DNA from: Ichthyophonus hoferi
Taxonomy: Eukaryota; Opisthokonta; Ichthyosporea; Ichthyophonida; Ichthyophonidae
Assembly (NCBI GenBank): GCA_002751075.1
Contig: NAOQ01000200.1
Coordinates: 74,121-94,268, forward strand
DNA: 20,148 nucleotides
Reading direction: 5' to 3'
Positions within the stretch are counted from its first letter, which is position 1; the number at the start of each line of letters is the position of its first letter. This document shows positions 1 to 10,891 of the stretch, in pieces. Made by a program: the position numbers and the translations under genes. The notes under the pieces are model-generated. The model was not told the DNA's origin. It made no database searches and saw only the letters and a list, made by a program, of their open reading frames with translations.

Positions 1-600
1 TCAGTTTAACAATTTGCTTAGGTGAGTTTGTGGTACTAGCAGAGGAAATGATCAGTGAGCGGTACCAAAACTGGGTGTGTGTAAAAGGTATTATTACTAT
101 CCAAAATAATTGAACAGCTCTCAGTATTCTCAATACAAAAAAGATCTAAATATTGAAAATTATGATTAAGTACCAGAAAAGAACTAGAGAATATAATAAA
201 ATATGATGATTACAGAATACAGGCCAAGTAGCTTTTAACTATCAGTGAAAATATATATGTATAAGATTTGTTATCAAATTATAAGAAATGCAAAGCTTTG
301 TTCATAAAAGTTTATTCATTATTATTCATGTTTTTATTAATTGTTTTTATTCCTTTTATTCTTTTTGTAGCCTTTGCTTATTACAAATGTCAATGCAGCT
401 GTATTTCATAGTTTGGTCCAAAATAAAAAGAGTCATATAGATCCTAATTGGTTAATGTCATTCACATGAGACCTGTAAGGCCCAGTTAAATTGGTTGATC
501 ATTACCTGATCTTAATTTTCCAATTGGTCTAGAATACGTACCCTTATTTAGACGGAGATTTGGCTAACGTTGATGAAACATTTCATCTGATTTAGCTTAG

Positions 601-1134
601 AACTTTATTAAAACAACTAATATTGAATCAATCATTTTATGGTCCACTTGTTACCAGCCTGTCAGGTGTATCACGTGTGCCTTCAGAGTTGACAGTATTG
701 CAACGCTTTCCCATTGCTGAAATGTTAGAGAGAGCCAAAACAAATTAAGGAAGATGTTAACTCTGTAATTGGGTCATGCTGGTCTTTTTGGATGAGATCT
801 AGTATATTTTTTGCCTATGGTTGTTTTTGCAGATATAGAATTTTCTTGACTGCCTGGAATGGCCCAAGTCCGAAAGACTTGGTAGGACAGTCGCCTAATT
901 CTTGAATGAGACACCCCCGAGTTTAATTTAGTTGTTGCTTACTGCTTCCCTGTTGTAGAGGAAATGAACAGTGATGTAGTGTGTGCTCTTAGGGACACAC
1001 ATCTTGCTGCATATTCATATGGTGCTTGTGTTGTCCTATACAGTGATACTCTCCCAGTGTCAAAATCCAGTCCATCCATTAACACTGCAATATATAAAAT
1101 TTGTTGTGTTGTTGCTGCCATGTTCACAAATTAG
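601..1134 (+). CDS. Unrecognised exons, putative gene 3' part
   Basis: Two open blocks follow good acceptors. Block 601-665, after tttagcttag, ends CAG|gtgtat; it reads TLLKQLILNQSFYGPLVTSL and is open to 748 if unspliced. Block 959-1,134, after cttccctgttgtag, reads EMNSDVVCALRDTHLAAYSY, then GACVVLYSDTLPVSKSS, and stops at 1,132. The phase of the two blocks matches (G|AG). Composition is protein-like with few rare residues. No family is recognised. A further short open stretch, 836-906 (RIFLTAWNGPSPKDLVGQ), may be a skipped exon. Confidence 0.45.
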
Positions 1135-1187
1135 CTCTCTCTTGATGAGAAGGCACATATATTTTATTGTTAGTTGTTCTTGTCTAG

Positions 1188-1346
1188 CAATCTTCTAGCT
1201 ATGAAGATGCAATCGCTATTGGTGCTTTTGGCATTCTATATTTTTATGTTGACAAGTCTGCATCAGAGAAGCTAATTAAACTAGTGGCTTCAGGCTTGGC
1301 TACAATGGGTTCCACAGCATACGTGTTTAAGTACCTTAAGAGATGA
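1188..1346 (+). CDS. Unrecognised terminal exon, hydrophobic C-terminus
   Basis: 52 codons and TGA after the acceptor ttcttgtctag. It reads SYEDAIAIGAFGILYFYVDK, then SASEKLIKLVASGLATMGST, and ends AYVFKYLKR. Two hydrophobic stretches (about residues 8-21 and 32-47) separated by a charged loop, with a basic end, suggest a short membrane hairpin. It may continue the gene at 601-1,134 through an internal donor, but I could not fix that splice. Confidence 0.45.
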   Translation, partial: QSSSYEDAIAIGAFGILYFYVDKSASEKLIKLVASGLATMGSTAYVFKYLKR

Positions 1347-1540
1347 AGGAGTATCTCATAATGCTCCAAGTTTAGCTTGGTAGAGTACCTGGAAAGGTAG
1401 GGTATGCTAAAAATGATGTTAGGTCTAGTAGATTTGGTAATCCAGTTTAGACATACAATGAGGAAGGTATATGCAGTAAGGTCACATAGCTGGTATAGTA
1501 TGTCTTCATTGTTTGAAAACTAGATGTGTTCTGCAAGAAG

Positions 1541-1808
1541 ATGCATGTGCGTAAATTATTCATTGTGTTGATCATAGATCATAATCAACTTGGTTATGTA
1601 ATAACATTGGGACAGGAGGATGCATTCTTCTGGGCTCCTATTGATTGTATATCTGAGGAAGGAGGACGGGAATCCTACGGACGTGACGGGGTATCTAGCT
1701 GAAATCACGTTGATGAACCACTCTCAACTCTTGACGTTTTCTGAGCAGATACACGTAAAAACTGTTTTTCCATGTGAATTGTACAAAAAAGGAGCAGTCT
1801 ACACGTAA
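1541..1808 (+). CDS. Overlapping open frames, coding uncertain
   Basis: Two plus-strand frames overlap. 1,541-1,702 (53 codons, MHVRKLFIVLIIDHNQLGYV..., later EDAFFWAPIDCISEEGG) and 1,620-1,808 (62 codons, ...TGYLAEITLMNHSQLLTFSE...). The second is followed at once by AATAAA-like sequence. Both look protein-like and the segment is more GC-rich than its surroundings. At most one is likely real, and no family is recognised. Confidence 0.25.
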
Positions 1809-1927
1809 TAAAAATGTTTTGACTATAGGAGACTATCTAGCTCTCTGCTCCAGAGTAGTCCAAAGGTATATATAGAGGCTTTTACCTAATTTGTAGATGT
1901 GTATATGTTGATTCAGTTATAAAGCAT

Positions 1928-2146
1928 TTATGGTTGCTTTAGACACACTGGAACATCCAGGTAACTGTGCAAATAGGTGGCCTTAATGTTTAGTTGTGAT
2001 AGGTCATATTCCCCGGCTCCGGTTATTGATAACGAATGAGCACACTGGACTATAAATGTCATAGTAGCATATGTGCCATTTCTCCTGGGATTATTGTGCA
2101 ACCAAGCATGCATGTATAGATCCAAAAATCCGTCTTTTATCATCAT
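1928..2146 (-). CDS. Short unassigned frame
   Basis: 72 codons on the minus strand (LYMHAWLHNNPRRNGTYATM ... CAHSLSITGAGEYDL). The segment is less AT-rich than its flanks. No domain and no clear splice context, so it may be chance. Confidence 0.2.
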   Translation of the reverse strand: MMIKDGFLDLYMHAWLHNNPRRNGTYATMTFIVQCAHSLSITGAGEYDLSQLNIKATYLHSYLDVPVCLKQP

Positions 2147-2193
2147 GTTTTGGATAGAAAACTGAGGTGATCGTTATTTCTTATTGCCAATTA

Positions 2194-2248
2194 TGATCAC
2201 AAGTGATCACATAAATTGTTCTGATTCCCAATTACATCATGTGATCAC
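2194..2248. repeat. TGATCAC cluster
   Basis: TGATCAC at 2,194-2,200 and GTGATCAC at 2,203-2,210 and 2,241-2,248; the first two form a near-palindrome. GGTGATCG lies just upstream at about 2,166. It could be a binding-site cluster; nothing shows a function. Confidence 0.4.
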
Positions 2249-3024
2249 ATATTTTCCAAGGGCCCTACAATTCCAAAATGCCAAAAACTCCTGGATTCAT
2301 TATTTATACAGTAGCATACCAAGGCACATATAACAGTTTACATATATATACTATAATTATTATAGTAAACACTTTTATATATATATATATAATGAAGTTA
2401 ACTAGTAGAAGTGTTATCTTATCTGAAAATCGTATTGAGCATACTGCTATCAATGGAAATATGATACTTCTAGCACATTATTATATGACTTAAGGCCATG
2501 CACTTGAACCAAGTTGAATTGCAATATTGCATATTGTATATACAATGTTTCTATACATACACCCATTTAAACTCTTGGGCTCTATAGGTCTGTACAATTA
2601 TAAAGGAAAGCTATCTGTACTAGCAGTCTTTACAATTCTAAATACATAAACAAGAGTCAAAATAGAAACTTAATAAACTAAGCAGTCAATGAGCAACTAG
2701 TTGAAATAAACTAATTGAGTCAATTGAACTATAGCTGAGGAATCTGAATAAAAGCAATTAATTAATAATCCTAGAATATGCCCATCCAAACAGAACTTAC
2801 ATTCCAGATATGACTAGAATTGCCAATAAGGATAGGACCTTACTTTCTGTTGAATTCACAAACATTTTAAATAAGAGAACTCATACATATTTAAATCTAA
2901 CCTTCAACATTATTATTGACTATCGGACAGATAGACACAAAAGAGCCAGAGACAGGAGAGATTTTGACATTAGATTTGCAATAAAAACCCAGAGGCTACA
3001 TAGGACAGTAGTTCCCACCGGTGG
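2249..3024. other. Intergenic or intronic, no gene seen
   Basis: AT-rich sequence with a short TA tract at about 2,377-2,392 and no convincing exon on either strand. Open frames here are short and lack splice support. Confidence 0.5.
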
Positions 3025-3162
3025 TCATTTAACCGGGGCCCATGTGGCATACTTGTTGAGGGTGGCCATCTCCATTTCCATGATATGGATTATCTGCATC
3101 CTGTCATGTGTCCTCAGAGCAAGTTCTACCCACTTGGGGTCCAGAATTTCAAGTTGCTCAGA
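3025..3162 (-). CDS. Unrecognised terminal exon
   Basis: 45 codons and TGA after the acceptor ccttttag. It reads SEQLEILDPKWVELALRTHD, then RMQIIHIMEMEMATLNKYAT, and ends WAPVK. It is amphipathic and Met/Ile-rich, probably helical. The phase-0 start fits a donor-like AAG|gtctta at the end of the open block just upstream, which would give ...TNLLSSK|SEQLEIL.... No family is recognised. Confidence 0.5.
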   Translation of the reverse strand, partial: SEQLEILDPKWVELALRTHDRMQIIHIMEMEMATLNKYATWAPVK

Positions 3163-3369
3163 CTAAAAGGCAGTTGCAAGTGTGACTGCTATTGCTATGG
3201 ATGCTCTCCTGCAGAATAGTGTATGTGTTAATGTGTATGTAACACTTCTCCTTGTCGTCAAGGGTTTGTATCTTTATCACCTCTGTGAGTGTTATTTTAC
3301 CATAGGTTGTTTGGTAGGTGCATTATTGTCAATTTTTTTGTCCGATAAATTTGTCACAGTTTCTTCTAT

Positions 3370-3948
3370 TTATTTAAAAAAGTCTTTTAAGACCTTTGAA
3401 GACAGTAAATTAGTGGCAGTATGAGGTACAAATAGTGTCGTGTTGGTTTTGTCAATGGTCCCCATTTGTAAATCCTCCTTGGAATTGTTGTTGCTGAAGG
3501 ACTCATTTCTTCCATAGTCTATGGGAGATGACAAATAAAAAACCAACTTTTTTTCTGCAGTCACTTCTTCAGTAGGAATGTCCACCAATATGGTTTAGAA
3601 TATTGCCTTGGAGATGCTAATATCAGGTTCTGCTACCATAATTGGTTTACAGGAGGTGTGTAGATGAGAAAAAATATTGGAATTGAAAATGTCATGAAGT
3701 ATTTCAAAACGGGTTAAATCCTTAAAGCCTGTTGGTTCAAATGTATTGATTGAGGTCAAATCAAGATCAATATTCAGTGGGAGTAGAATCTTGTTGGGTA
3801 GAAAGGTGCCAGAAATGGGTGATAGTTTGCGGTCAGAAGGGAGTAAACGTTCCACGCTTTTATCGATTTTCATAGACTGTGCATGGGCGATGGGAGGAAA
3901 TAATAGTCTGCACATTAGTAAAATGTCATCTTCAGAAGAACTTGTCAT
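3370..3948 (-). CDS. Unrecognised gene, two open blocks in one frame
   Basis: Two open blocks lie back to back in the same minus-strand frame: 3,595-3,948 (117 codons from ATG: MTSSSEDDILLMCRLLFPPI..., later INTFEPTGFKDLTRFEILHD) and 3,370-3,594 (VDIPTEEVTAEKKLVFYLSS..., later DLQMGTIDKTNTTLFVPHTA). One in-frame stop separates them. They may be two exons of one gene whose splice I cannot place, or a decayed gene. Together with 3,025-3,162 they could form a three-part minus-strand gene. An acidic/serine start and no transmembrane segment are visible. No family is recognised and nothing marks it as viral. Confidence 0.4.
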
Positions 3949-3970
3949 TCCGGTTCTAGTTATACCTTAA

Positions 3971-4997
3971 TAATAAAAAGTAAATAATTTTACTAAGTTT
4001 AAGCACCATATCTTTGTGTTTAGAATTTCCAGGTCCTTGATACAAACTAGTGGCTTGATTATATATTTGCAATTGAAGTGACTGACTAGCCGTTACTTAA
4101 TATAGTCTTAACAACAAGTCTAAATATTGGACTTTAAGCCTATTCCCACTTTGTAAGGGATGTTCCTATGTGATATTAGACTTCTTACTGTAGTATCTCA
4201 CTTGACTTTTACCTATGTGCTGGTATGGGGTTTAACTGATACATATGAATCTCCAGTTATTATATTGTAACACTCAACTTAAAACTAGATTGGTTGCTTA
4301 ATATTTATTATTGTTTAACACATTAAAATGTATTGCAAGACCATTTACTCCGAATGAACACATAGTTCGGCCGAGGTTCTGGTAACAAGGTGATCATGAA
4401 ATGATTGGCCTAACAACATCATAATATATAGTCCCATTATACAACACCCAATTGGCGACCCTGAAGCTTGTGAACAATTCACTAAAACTACTACATATAC
4501 AATAAAATACCTAAGATAAACTTCAGACAAATCACTACGAATGTATATATATAAGTGATAAAGTGTTATGATTTTAAGCTAGTAATTAGGATTATTTTAT
4601 TTTATTAACGACCGAGTAGTGTTAACCTCCTGAGCTATTTCATTGGCTGTAAGGTTCTTAAATCTTATTGGCGGTGGTACAATACTTAAAAATATATATT
4701 TATTTTCAGTATCTCAGTATACCGATTGGCTCGCGGCTTTAAATAAATAGGGATCTCACAACCACAATAGATCAAATAGATCCAATAATTGCTTGTTTTA
4801 AAATAGGAGGTATTTCGTTTAAAGTAGTACATCTCTCTTTCGTATTGAGATAATAAGTTCGAGTGGAAGAATTAGCGTAGGCGGTCATGCGTAAAATTGA
4901 CACCATTTAGTAAGGAACAAGTTCAAATTTAAAAGCCTGAACTACTCTTATGAAGACCACATTTTAGCATGCTGGTAGGTCAGTAGATAAATGGAAA
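3971..4997. other. No convincing gene
   Basis: AT-rich. A 61-codon minus frame at 4,345-4,530 and a short plus-strand stretch at about 4,330-4,373 (ARPFTPNEHIVRPRF before a gtaaca donor-like site) were seen, but neither has enough support to call. Confidence 0.4.
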
Positions 4998-5034
4998 GCC
5001 ATTACTAATGTCAACTGAGTTCATTAGTAATGGC
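4998..5034. repeat. Perfect 13-bp inverted repeat (hairpin)
   Basis: GCCATTACTAATG (4,998-5,010) is followed after an 11-nt loop by its exact reverse complement CATTAGTAATGGC (5,022-5,034). It could be a transposon-end relic or a transcribed hairpin; it is not followed by a T-run. Confidence 0.9.
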
Positions 5035-5035
5035 C

Positions 5036-5065
5036 GAAAAGCCTCAGGCTGAAAAGCCTCAGGCC
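5036..5065. repeat. 15-bp tandem duplication
   Basis: GAAAAGCCTCAGGCT and GAAAAGCCTCAGGCC lie head to tail, one base after the hairpin, differing at the last base only. Confidence 0.9.
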
Positions 5066-5201
5066 GTAAACTGAAAAAAAATGATTTAAATAAAATCTTT
5101 TTTGCTTCTTAGTATGAGCCGTCAACTAAGACTGACCATCCTTTAATCTGCGGGTTAGGGAAAGGAAAATTATTGCTTTTTTTTTTCTCAGGATATAATC
5201 C

Positions 5202-5312
5202 AATGAGTCAAGCAGTCAGTTTTTTAGTTTGCGCATTTCTCCTCCTTCCGATTACAAATCGTTGAAAGTCGAGCTTGAGGAAGTTCTTCCACTAACTTTG
5301 AGTCAGTACTAA
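5202..5312 (+). CDS. Possible short exon
   Basis: Open frame NESSSQFFSLRISPPSDYKS then LKVELEEVLPLTLSQY and TAA, with acceptor-like sites at cttttttttttctcag (5,191) and gttttttag (5,227). The charged helix-like end looks coding, but at about 36 codons it may be chance. No partner exon or family is identified. Confidence 0.25.
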   Translation, partial: NESSSQFFSLRISPPSDYKSLKVELEEVLPLTLSQY

Positions 5313-5740
5313 TTATAAAATTGAGAAGATTCTAGCAAGCTTTACGACACAAAATTTTGACTATAATAAAAATCTAAAATAATAGTCACACCGCTAAATA
5401 ATGAAATTTACATAAAGGTCATTACTAAAGGAAACAGTAGCAAAATCTTATTGAGATAAAATAAGACATTCCTAGTGGGTCTCTGTTATATTTTTTTTCA
5501 TGAGTTGTGTTAGTCATTAAGAATATTTACGAATACTGAACACAGCTTTACGAGTGTTAACTAAGAAAATAACATATGCGGTAAAAAAAAGTAAAGAGAA
5601 AAGAAACAATAATAAAATACTCGCTCACATATACGCGTAATCAATAGAAAAATATTAAGTTCTTATAAGCGTATACAAAAACATTTTGCATTTAATTATA
5701 TATATATACATATGTAGCAACCATATTGTTATTGTCATAG

Positions 5741-5883
5741 TCTCTAATCCACTACTGGCTTTCGTGTATGATAATCAATATTCAGATCTCTCGCTTGTTC
5801 TGAACTCAGAGAACTGCTTACTAACATTTAATAGCAACGATGGTCATTATTTACATTATAATATATCACTACTTACTGATTGA
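5741..5883 (+). CDS. Possible exon upstream of 5,916
   Basis: After ttgtcatag a frame reads SNPLLAFVYDNQYSDLSLVL, then NSENCLLTFNSNDGHYLHYN, to TGA at 5,881. A donor-like CGT|gtatga early in it would join in phase to the exon at 5,916, leaving a 150-nt intron. Otherwise it is an isolated frame. Confidence 0.25.
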
Positions 5884-5915
5884 TCTCATTACACAATTTT
5901 TACATTTGCACCCAG

Positions 5916-6177
5916 GCACATCAAAGCATCCATCCCTTCTGAATTAGAACACAAATATAATTACTACAGCCCGTTGTCTAGAGAGTTGATATACGGGCCT
6001 TCTAATAGAATCTCAATTACAACCACTGAGCCTAAAGACAGATCCGATCAAGTTACTATTACTACCGCTGGTCCAACAAAATCAACTACTACCAGTTATT
6101 TAATAGGAGAACCTGACAGCTGTGGACAATTCAATAGAACTACCACAGTTTATGATAAACATTCATTCCTATATTAA
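5916..6177 (+). CDS. Unrecognised terminal exon, Thr-rich
   Basis: Acceptor ttttacatttgcacccag, then one base and 86 codons to TAA. It reads HIKASIPSELEHKYNYYSPL, then SRELIYGPSNRISITTTEPK, a Thr/Ser-rich middle (TITTAGPTKSTTTSY) and an end in YDKHSFLY. The composition suggests a disordered, possibly glycosylated or cytoplasmic C-terminal tail. No membrane segment is visible. The 5' exons are not securely found. Confidence 0.45.
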
Positions 6178-8958
6178 GGGTCTGTTTAATTAAACTCAAA
6201 ATTAATTTAAGCGTAAAATGCCAAATGGCATTTCTGATTTTATACACACAACATACTAAGAACTGCCTTAGTGAGGGTGTTTTTCTTCTCTTTAGTATTT
6301 TTTAATATTTAATTATTCTAGAGGTCAGTAAAATTATGCGAATAACCTACAAGTGTAAATGTTCCATATTTAATTTCATGCCGTTTTTGGCGTAAGCAAT
6401 CACAAATGAAATAATGGGAAAAACTGTAGTCCAATATGATACATTTTACTGCAGAAATTCATTTTTAATTACCATATACTGTAGCTATAGCTATTATATC
6501 ATGTTACAATAATATTTTATCAGACCATATTATTGCTATAACATGTTTTTATTTAGATTGAAATGGGGGTACCACACATATTGAATGGAGGGTGGATTCA
6601 ATTTTATAATATAGTTCATTAAAGTAATAAAAATAAATCATTTGACAAACGACTAAATATAAATTGTGCAGGCGATCTAGATCTAATGTAAGGATTAGTG
6701 ATGTGGAGGGCCCCCCAAGGATAAATCAACCCAGAAACGCGTGCATATCTATACGGTAAGAAATTGACAGGCCATGCTAAGTGAAAAAAGCTTCAGTACC
6801 ATATGAGTAAAAAGATACAAAAAAGGCACAAAGCATATGAATAGATGTTCAAGTCAAATGCCAAAAACAAATGTAGGTAAATAAGTAGAAGAATGAATTT
6901 GACTGCATTGCCGATTGGCTTTTTTAAAATTCTTACGAGTTTGAACAAAAATTGAAATGGCATTAGCAACGTTTTTAATTTTTATTGACCAATTGTCTCA
7001 TAGTTAAATCAATGATTTTAAATAGGAAAAAATTAAATAATAGCCTAGTTCTAGGACCGATTCAGGCCACAAGAATACATGATCGAACGGTTGCATACAT
7101 TAAAAACACCAAGTTATTTAACCCGAATGTAATGTACAAAACATTGCCCATGACTTTAACTTTTAAGAATTAATTCTGGTGTTACCACTACTACAACCTA
7201 ACAATAAAGGGTGTCTTGCGGTAAAGCAAAGCCAATACTAGCGTAAAGCCTATGGGATAAACTCAATTATATACAAAGAGATGAAGAATTTTATTGCATG
7301 ATTATTAGACAACAGACGAAAAGCACAGAAATAATATTGAAACCTATCAGGGTTATGACGGATAAAGCAAAAGATCTGCTAATTCTAGTTTAACCGAAAC
7401 GTAACCTGTGCATTTATCCTCTGTACTTGCCTAATATATTCGATAGTCTAAAGCATAACAGCATTTGCTTTTACATTTAGCGCTAGAACCTTTCTGACCT
7501 ACAAAGTTTTGTATTACTCTTAATTTAAAAAAGTATAGTTTACAAAGTCTAAAACAATCTTAATACCTTCTTACAGGGCTCATCACAAAATAGTCACAGA
7601 TTATCTAGTCTACATGAATTGCTCCAACAAATAGAAAAGCCACCCCCCCAAGTGTAAATTGGCGCGGATGAATGATTACTGTGCATTGATATCGTGTTAA
7701 GCCGACCATTGCTCTCACACTTATATTTTAAATATTAACCCAAACTAAACTTTAAATAGCGTATCCGTTGCAAGTATTCTTCGTAGCAAAAATAAAAATA
7801 AAAATAATTCATCATAATAATAATAATATATATATATATATATATATACAATTAGCAGCATGCAACCATAAACAAATGTAAAGGTAAAGATTTGTAAAAG
7901 CTTCTTCCAGCCGAGCAATTGTTCATCGATGGTCTTCACCAATCAATTACCGTGCCAAAATGGCTATTAATCTCCAAAGGCTCCAAATGCAGATTAAATT
8001 ATATTCAGGATTGGATAATATTTAAATTTATAATTTCATATTAGTACCGAGTTCAAAAATTGGCATAAGCTGTAACTCTTTCGCAATGTTTGTATAGTGG
8101 GTGTAGCTTCAATCATAAGGATGGGGTACCACTAGATCATGTATGGATTTGTATGGTTGTGATTTCGCAGATTCATGAGATTGCGGAGTATTAATATAAT
8201 AACGTGTCTATTAATAGGAATTCATATAAGCCAATCTGAAAGATGTAGTTTCATATTATTGGTTTTTCTTGTGATGGCCTCACAACAACCCACTGCCATC
8301 TACCACCATAAAATGTGGTAAATTTTAAGGAATTGATTTATGGGAAGTAACGCAACATGATATATATAACTCTCAATAGTTATTTTGAGTTTCATTGCAT
8401 ATTGTAATAGGTCTCAGAGTGAGATCAGATTGGAATCGCGATTCCATGTCTTAATCTTCATAAAAATGAGCCTTGTATTTCATCTTCTAAGCCATTTTCA
8501 AGTTATTGAGACACGTTTGTATCTTTACAGGTGTTGATCTATTGTTGATCAGCTAATCATAATGGAAATGCGTTATCAGCCACCCAATAATATTTGGAAT
8601 TCAGTTTATAAGGCAGTCGCTGAGCATCAGTAGTTGATCCAATATATCAAGCATGTAGCCACATTCTATTGCAATCTAACTCCAATATACTAACAGGTGC
8701 CCCATATAAAATTGATTTAACAAACTAAATAAATTACATTTCATTTATATATATTCTATACAATATTATAAGCTATAAATTTTTCAACGCATACTTTCAA
8801 TAAAATAACACCAATGGCTAAATTATGTTACTGCACCAATTTTTATTGAACAGCACCAATCAACTGTAGGCGCTTCATCGAGCAGCAAACCCGAATGCTT
8901 AAAAACAAACACCGATCCAGTATAGAGACATTAAAAACAGCAATACAATAATTAAACC
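6178..8958. other. Long AT-rich stretch without a supported gene
   Basis: Nearly 2.8 kb. It holds an imperfect hairpin (6,500-6,545) and a TA tract (about 7,828-7,849). A 62-codon plus frame at 6,985-7,173 (ATRIHDRTVAYIKNTKLFNP) and a 65-codon minus frame at 7,745-7,942 that runs through the TA tract were judged too weak to call. Confidence 0.5.
6500..6545. repeat. Imperfect inverted repeat
   Basis: CATGTTACAATAATAT on the left and ATATTATTGCTATAACATG on the right pair over about 16 bp with a 3-nt bulge and a short loop. It may be a small foldback element; there is no flanking duplication I can see. Confidence 0.6.
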
Positions 8959-9032
8959 TATTAATAACATCAATAACATTAATAACATTAATAATCTCAG
9001 TAACATCAACAACATCAATAGTATCAATAAAA
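8959..9032. repeat. 9-bp tandem repeat (ATTAATAAC/ATCAATAAC)
   Basis: About eight degenerate copies of a 9-bp unit, ending 37 bp before the ATG of the 117-aa gene, so probably in its promoter or 5' UTR. Confidence 0.8.
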
Positions 9033-9069
9033 TCACTTCTGTTTTGTACACCTATCTCATAAACACAAC

Positions 9070-9701
9070 ATGGCTCTACGTGTACAAAGCATTAAGCACT
9101 CATGGCATGGCCGTGATCCCAATATCAAGGGATTGGGAACTCCACCTAAGGCAAGGGAGCAGAAACAGGTTCTCGTTCACTTCTGTCGCCATTGCCAGAA
9201 TCAACTAAGGCGGAAAACACTGGGCATGCATAAGGTATATATTTTATATCCAACTGCAATTCATTTTGTTTTACTATTTTTCACTTGTATAACTTGTCCT
9301 CCCTCCAGGATTGTCCTATATACAAAACATAAATAGATCAGTGATACACCACTTATGGCTTTACACTTGAATAGCATATTTTTTATATTATTTATTTTTA
9401 TCTGGACACTTTGTCAAATGGTTTTATTTCCTCGTTTCTCTAGAATAATTTATGCAGCTTATTTGTTTTCGACTATTGCAACAGTACTAACAATACTATT
9501 ATCTTTCCACAGCTTCCCTTACAATCACGTCGTTTTTCGTACACTCCATCTGAATCCACACTGAATGAAGAAAGTGAAGAGGACGAGGAAGAAGAGGTAC
9601 CGGCTGATGAATGCGATGGTTTCCATTCCAATTATAGTTGTGATGCAGAATTAGCCAAACGGTTGGCTGATGCGTTGCAATTGGAAGCATGTGTTCTATA
9701 G
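9070..9701 (+). CDS. Two-exon gene, 117-aa CxxC/acidic protein
   Basis: Exon 1 is 9,070-9,234 (55 codons from ATG); the intron 9,235-9,512 runs gtatat...ctttccacag; exon 2 is 9,513-9,701 (62 codons and TAG). Both join in phase 0. The first exon carries HFCRHCQNQLRRKTLGMHK, a finger-like Cys39-x2-Cys42-x11-His54 motif. Residues 74-83 are almost all Glu/Asp, and the C-terminal part (DAELAKRLADALQLEA) should form a helix. Known or remembered: FCRHC-type motifs followed by an acidic stretch open many predicted tnp2/CACTA-like transposon proteins of cnidarians and sponges. Inference: either a stand-alone small gene derived from such an element or its first exons. No transposase domain follows in the window. 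The frame inside the intron is not part of the gene. Confidence 0.75.
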
Positions 9702-10891
9702 TCTTTTAGACCAATTAATCAGTTAGTATTTTTAAGTGAATAATGATTACAGACGTAGATTTGAGTAGCCAAAATTAAGTTAATATATAAATATAGTATG
9801 TCTGTTTTTTTTTAAAAAAAAAAACCTGAATTACAGAGTATGCTACACTGTGCAAATTTGCCATTGTAACCATACAAAAACAAGTAGGTAGGCCTTAAAA
9901 TGGTATTATAAAATAGTTCATATATTAAGTTAGATAATGGATAGTTCTTACTAAGGAGCTGCAATTATCTAATTGATGATTAAAAGGGTACTTGGGTATT
10001 CTTCCGATTTAAATATCAATCTTACCAATAGAGGGCAATCAATATAATAAGAAGCTCTTTGAGCGTATCCAAGAAATAAATAAATAAAATCAAATAAGAA
10101 AAAAAGAAAAAAAAAGCTGTGCCTCTTATTTGGTGGGCTTGCAAGTTCTGAATATGTATTTAAAAATGACAGATTGTAATCTCACTCAGATGTAGTTATA
10201 ATGGATCACCCTTTATTATTCTACAATATTTGATAAATCTTATCAGTTGACTAACCTAGATAATAATGATTGTCTCTCTTTTTGCCTAGTGTTTTTAACA
10301 GCATAGTTTGCGATTTTGTGCTACATGGGCAGTCTAATTGTTTTAAGAGAAAAAATATCAGTTAAACCGTGATCCCACGAGGTCTTTTTGTAATTATTTC
10401 CCTAATAAATTATAACTTGGGATTTTTTTTTTATCTAAAAATATAAATTACCAAATAAAAACCAACAAAAAATCAATGAAAAATGAAATTCTGAAATCTT
10501 TAAGGCAGGAAAACCTTGAGTTGACCGATAATACATGATACACCCTATATCATCAAATTTATCTCATGTTTTCATTAAATATTGGCATCTAATCATTGCT
10601 AGGTAGTTTGTACATCAGATATTTAAGAACGAGTCGGATCAACTGGAGGGGTTCGATCGACTTAGTATCTAGTTCAACCCTAATATCCATTTATACTGTA
10701 AATAATACAAGAGACATAATATAATGTAGTATAAATAATATAATACAATCGTGAATAATATTAGCAGTATAATATAATATATTCTATTACATTATAGGAT
10801 ATAAGTGTCAGCTAAAGCCTAAGGCTATCTTCCTAATAAGATTCCTCCGTTCTACGTTTATTCTGTTCACTGAAATTCTTTTCCTTTATAG
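9702..10891. other. 3' flank or intron of the 117-aa gene
   Basis: No supported coding sequence. Holds a 10-bp A-run at about 9,815, a cluster of AATAAA motifs at 10,075-10,088 that could end the 117-aa transcript, and an AATAT-rich stretch at about 10,715-10,790. Confidence 0.45.

Noticed and set aside
9355-9690. Frames overlapping the intron and exon 2 of the 117-aa gene
   Set aside because: Hydrophobic intron translation and antisense of exon 2; the spliced model is coherent without them.
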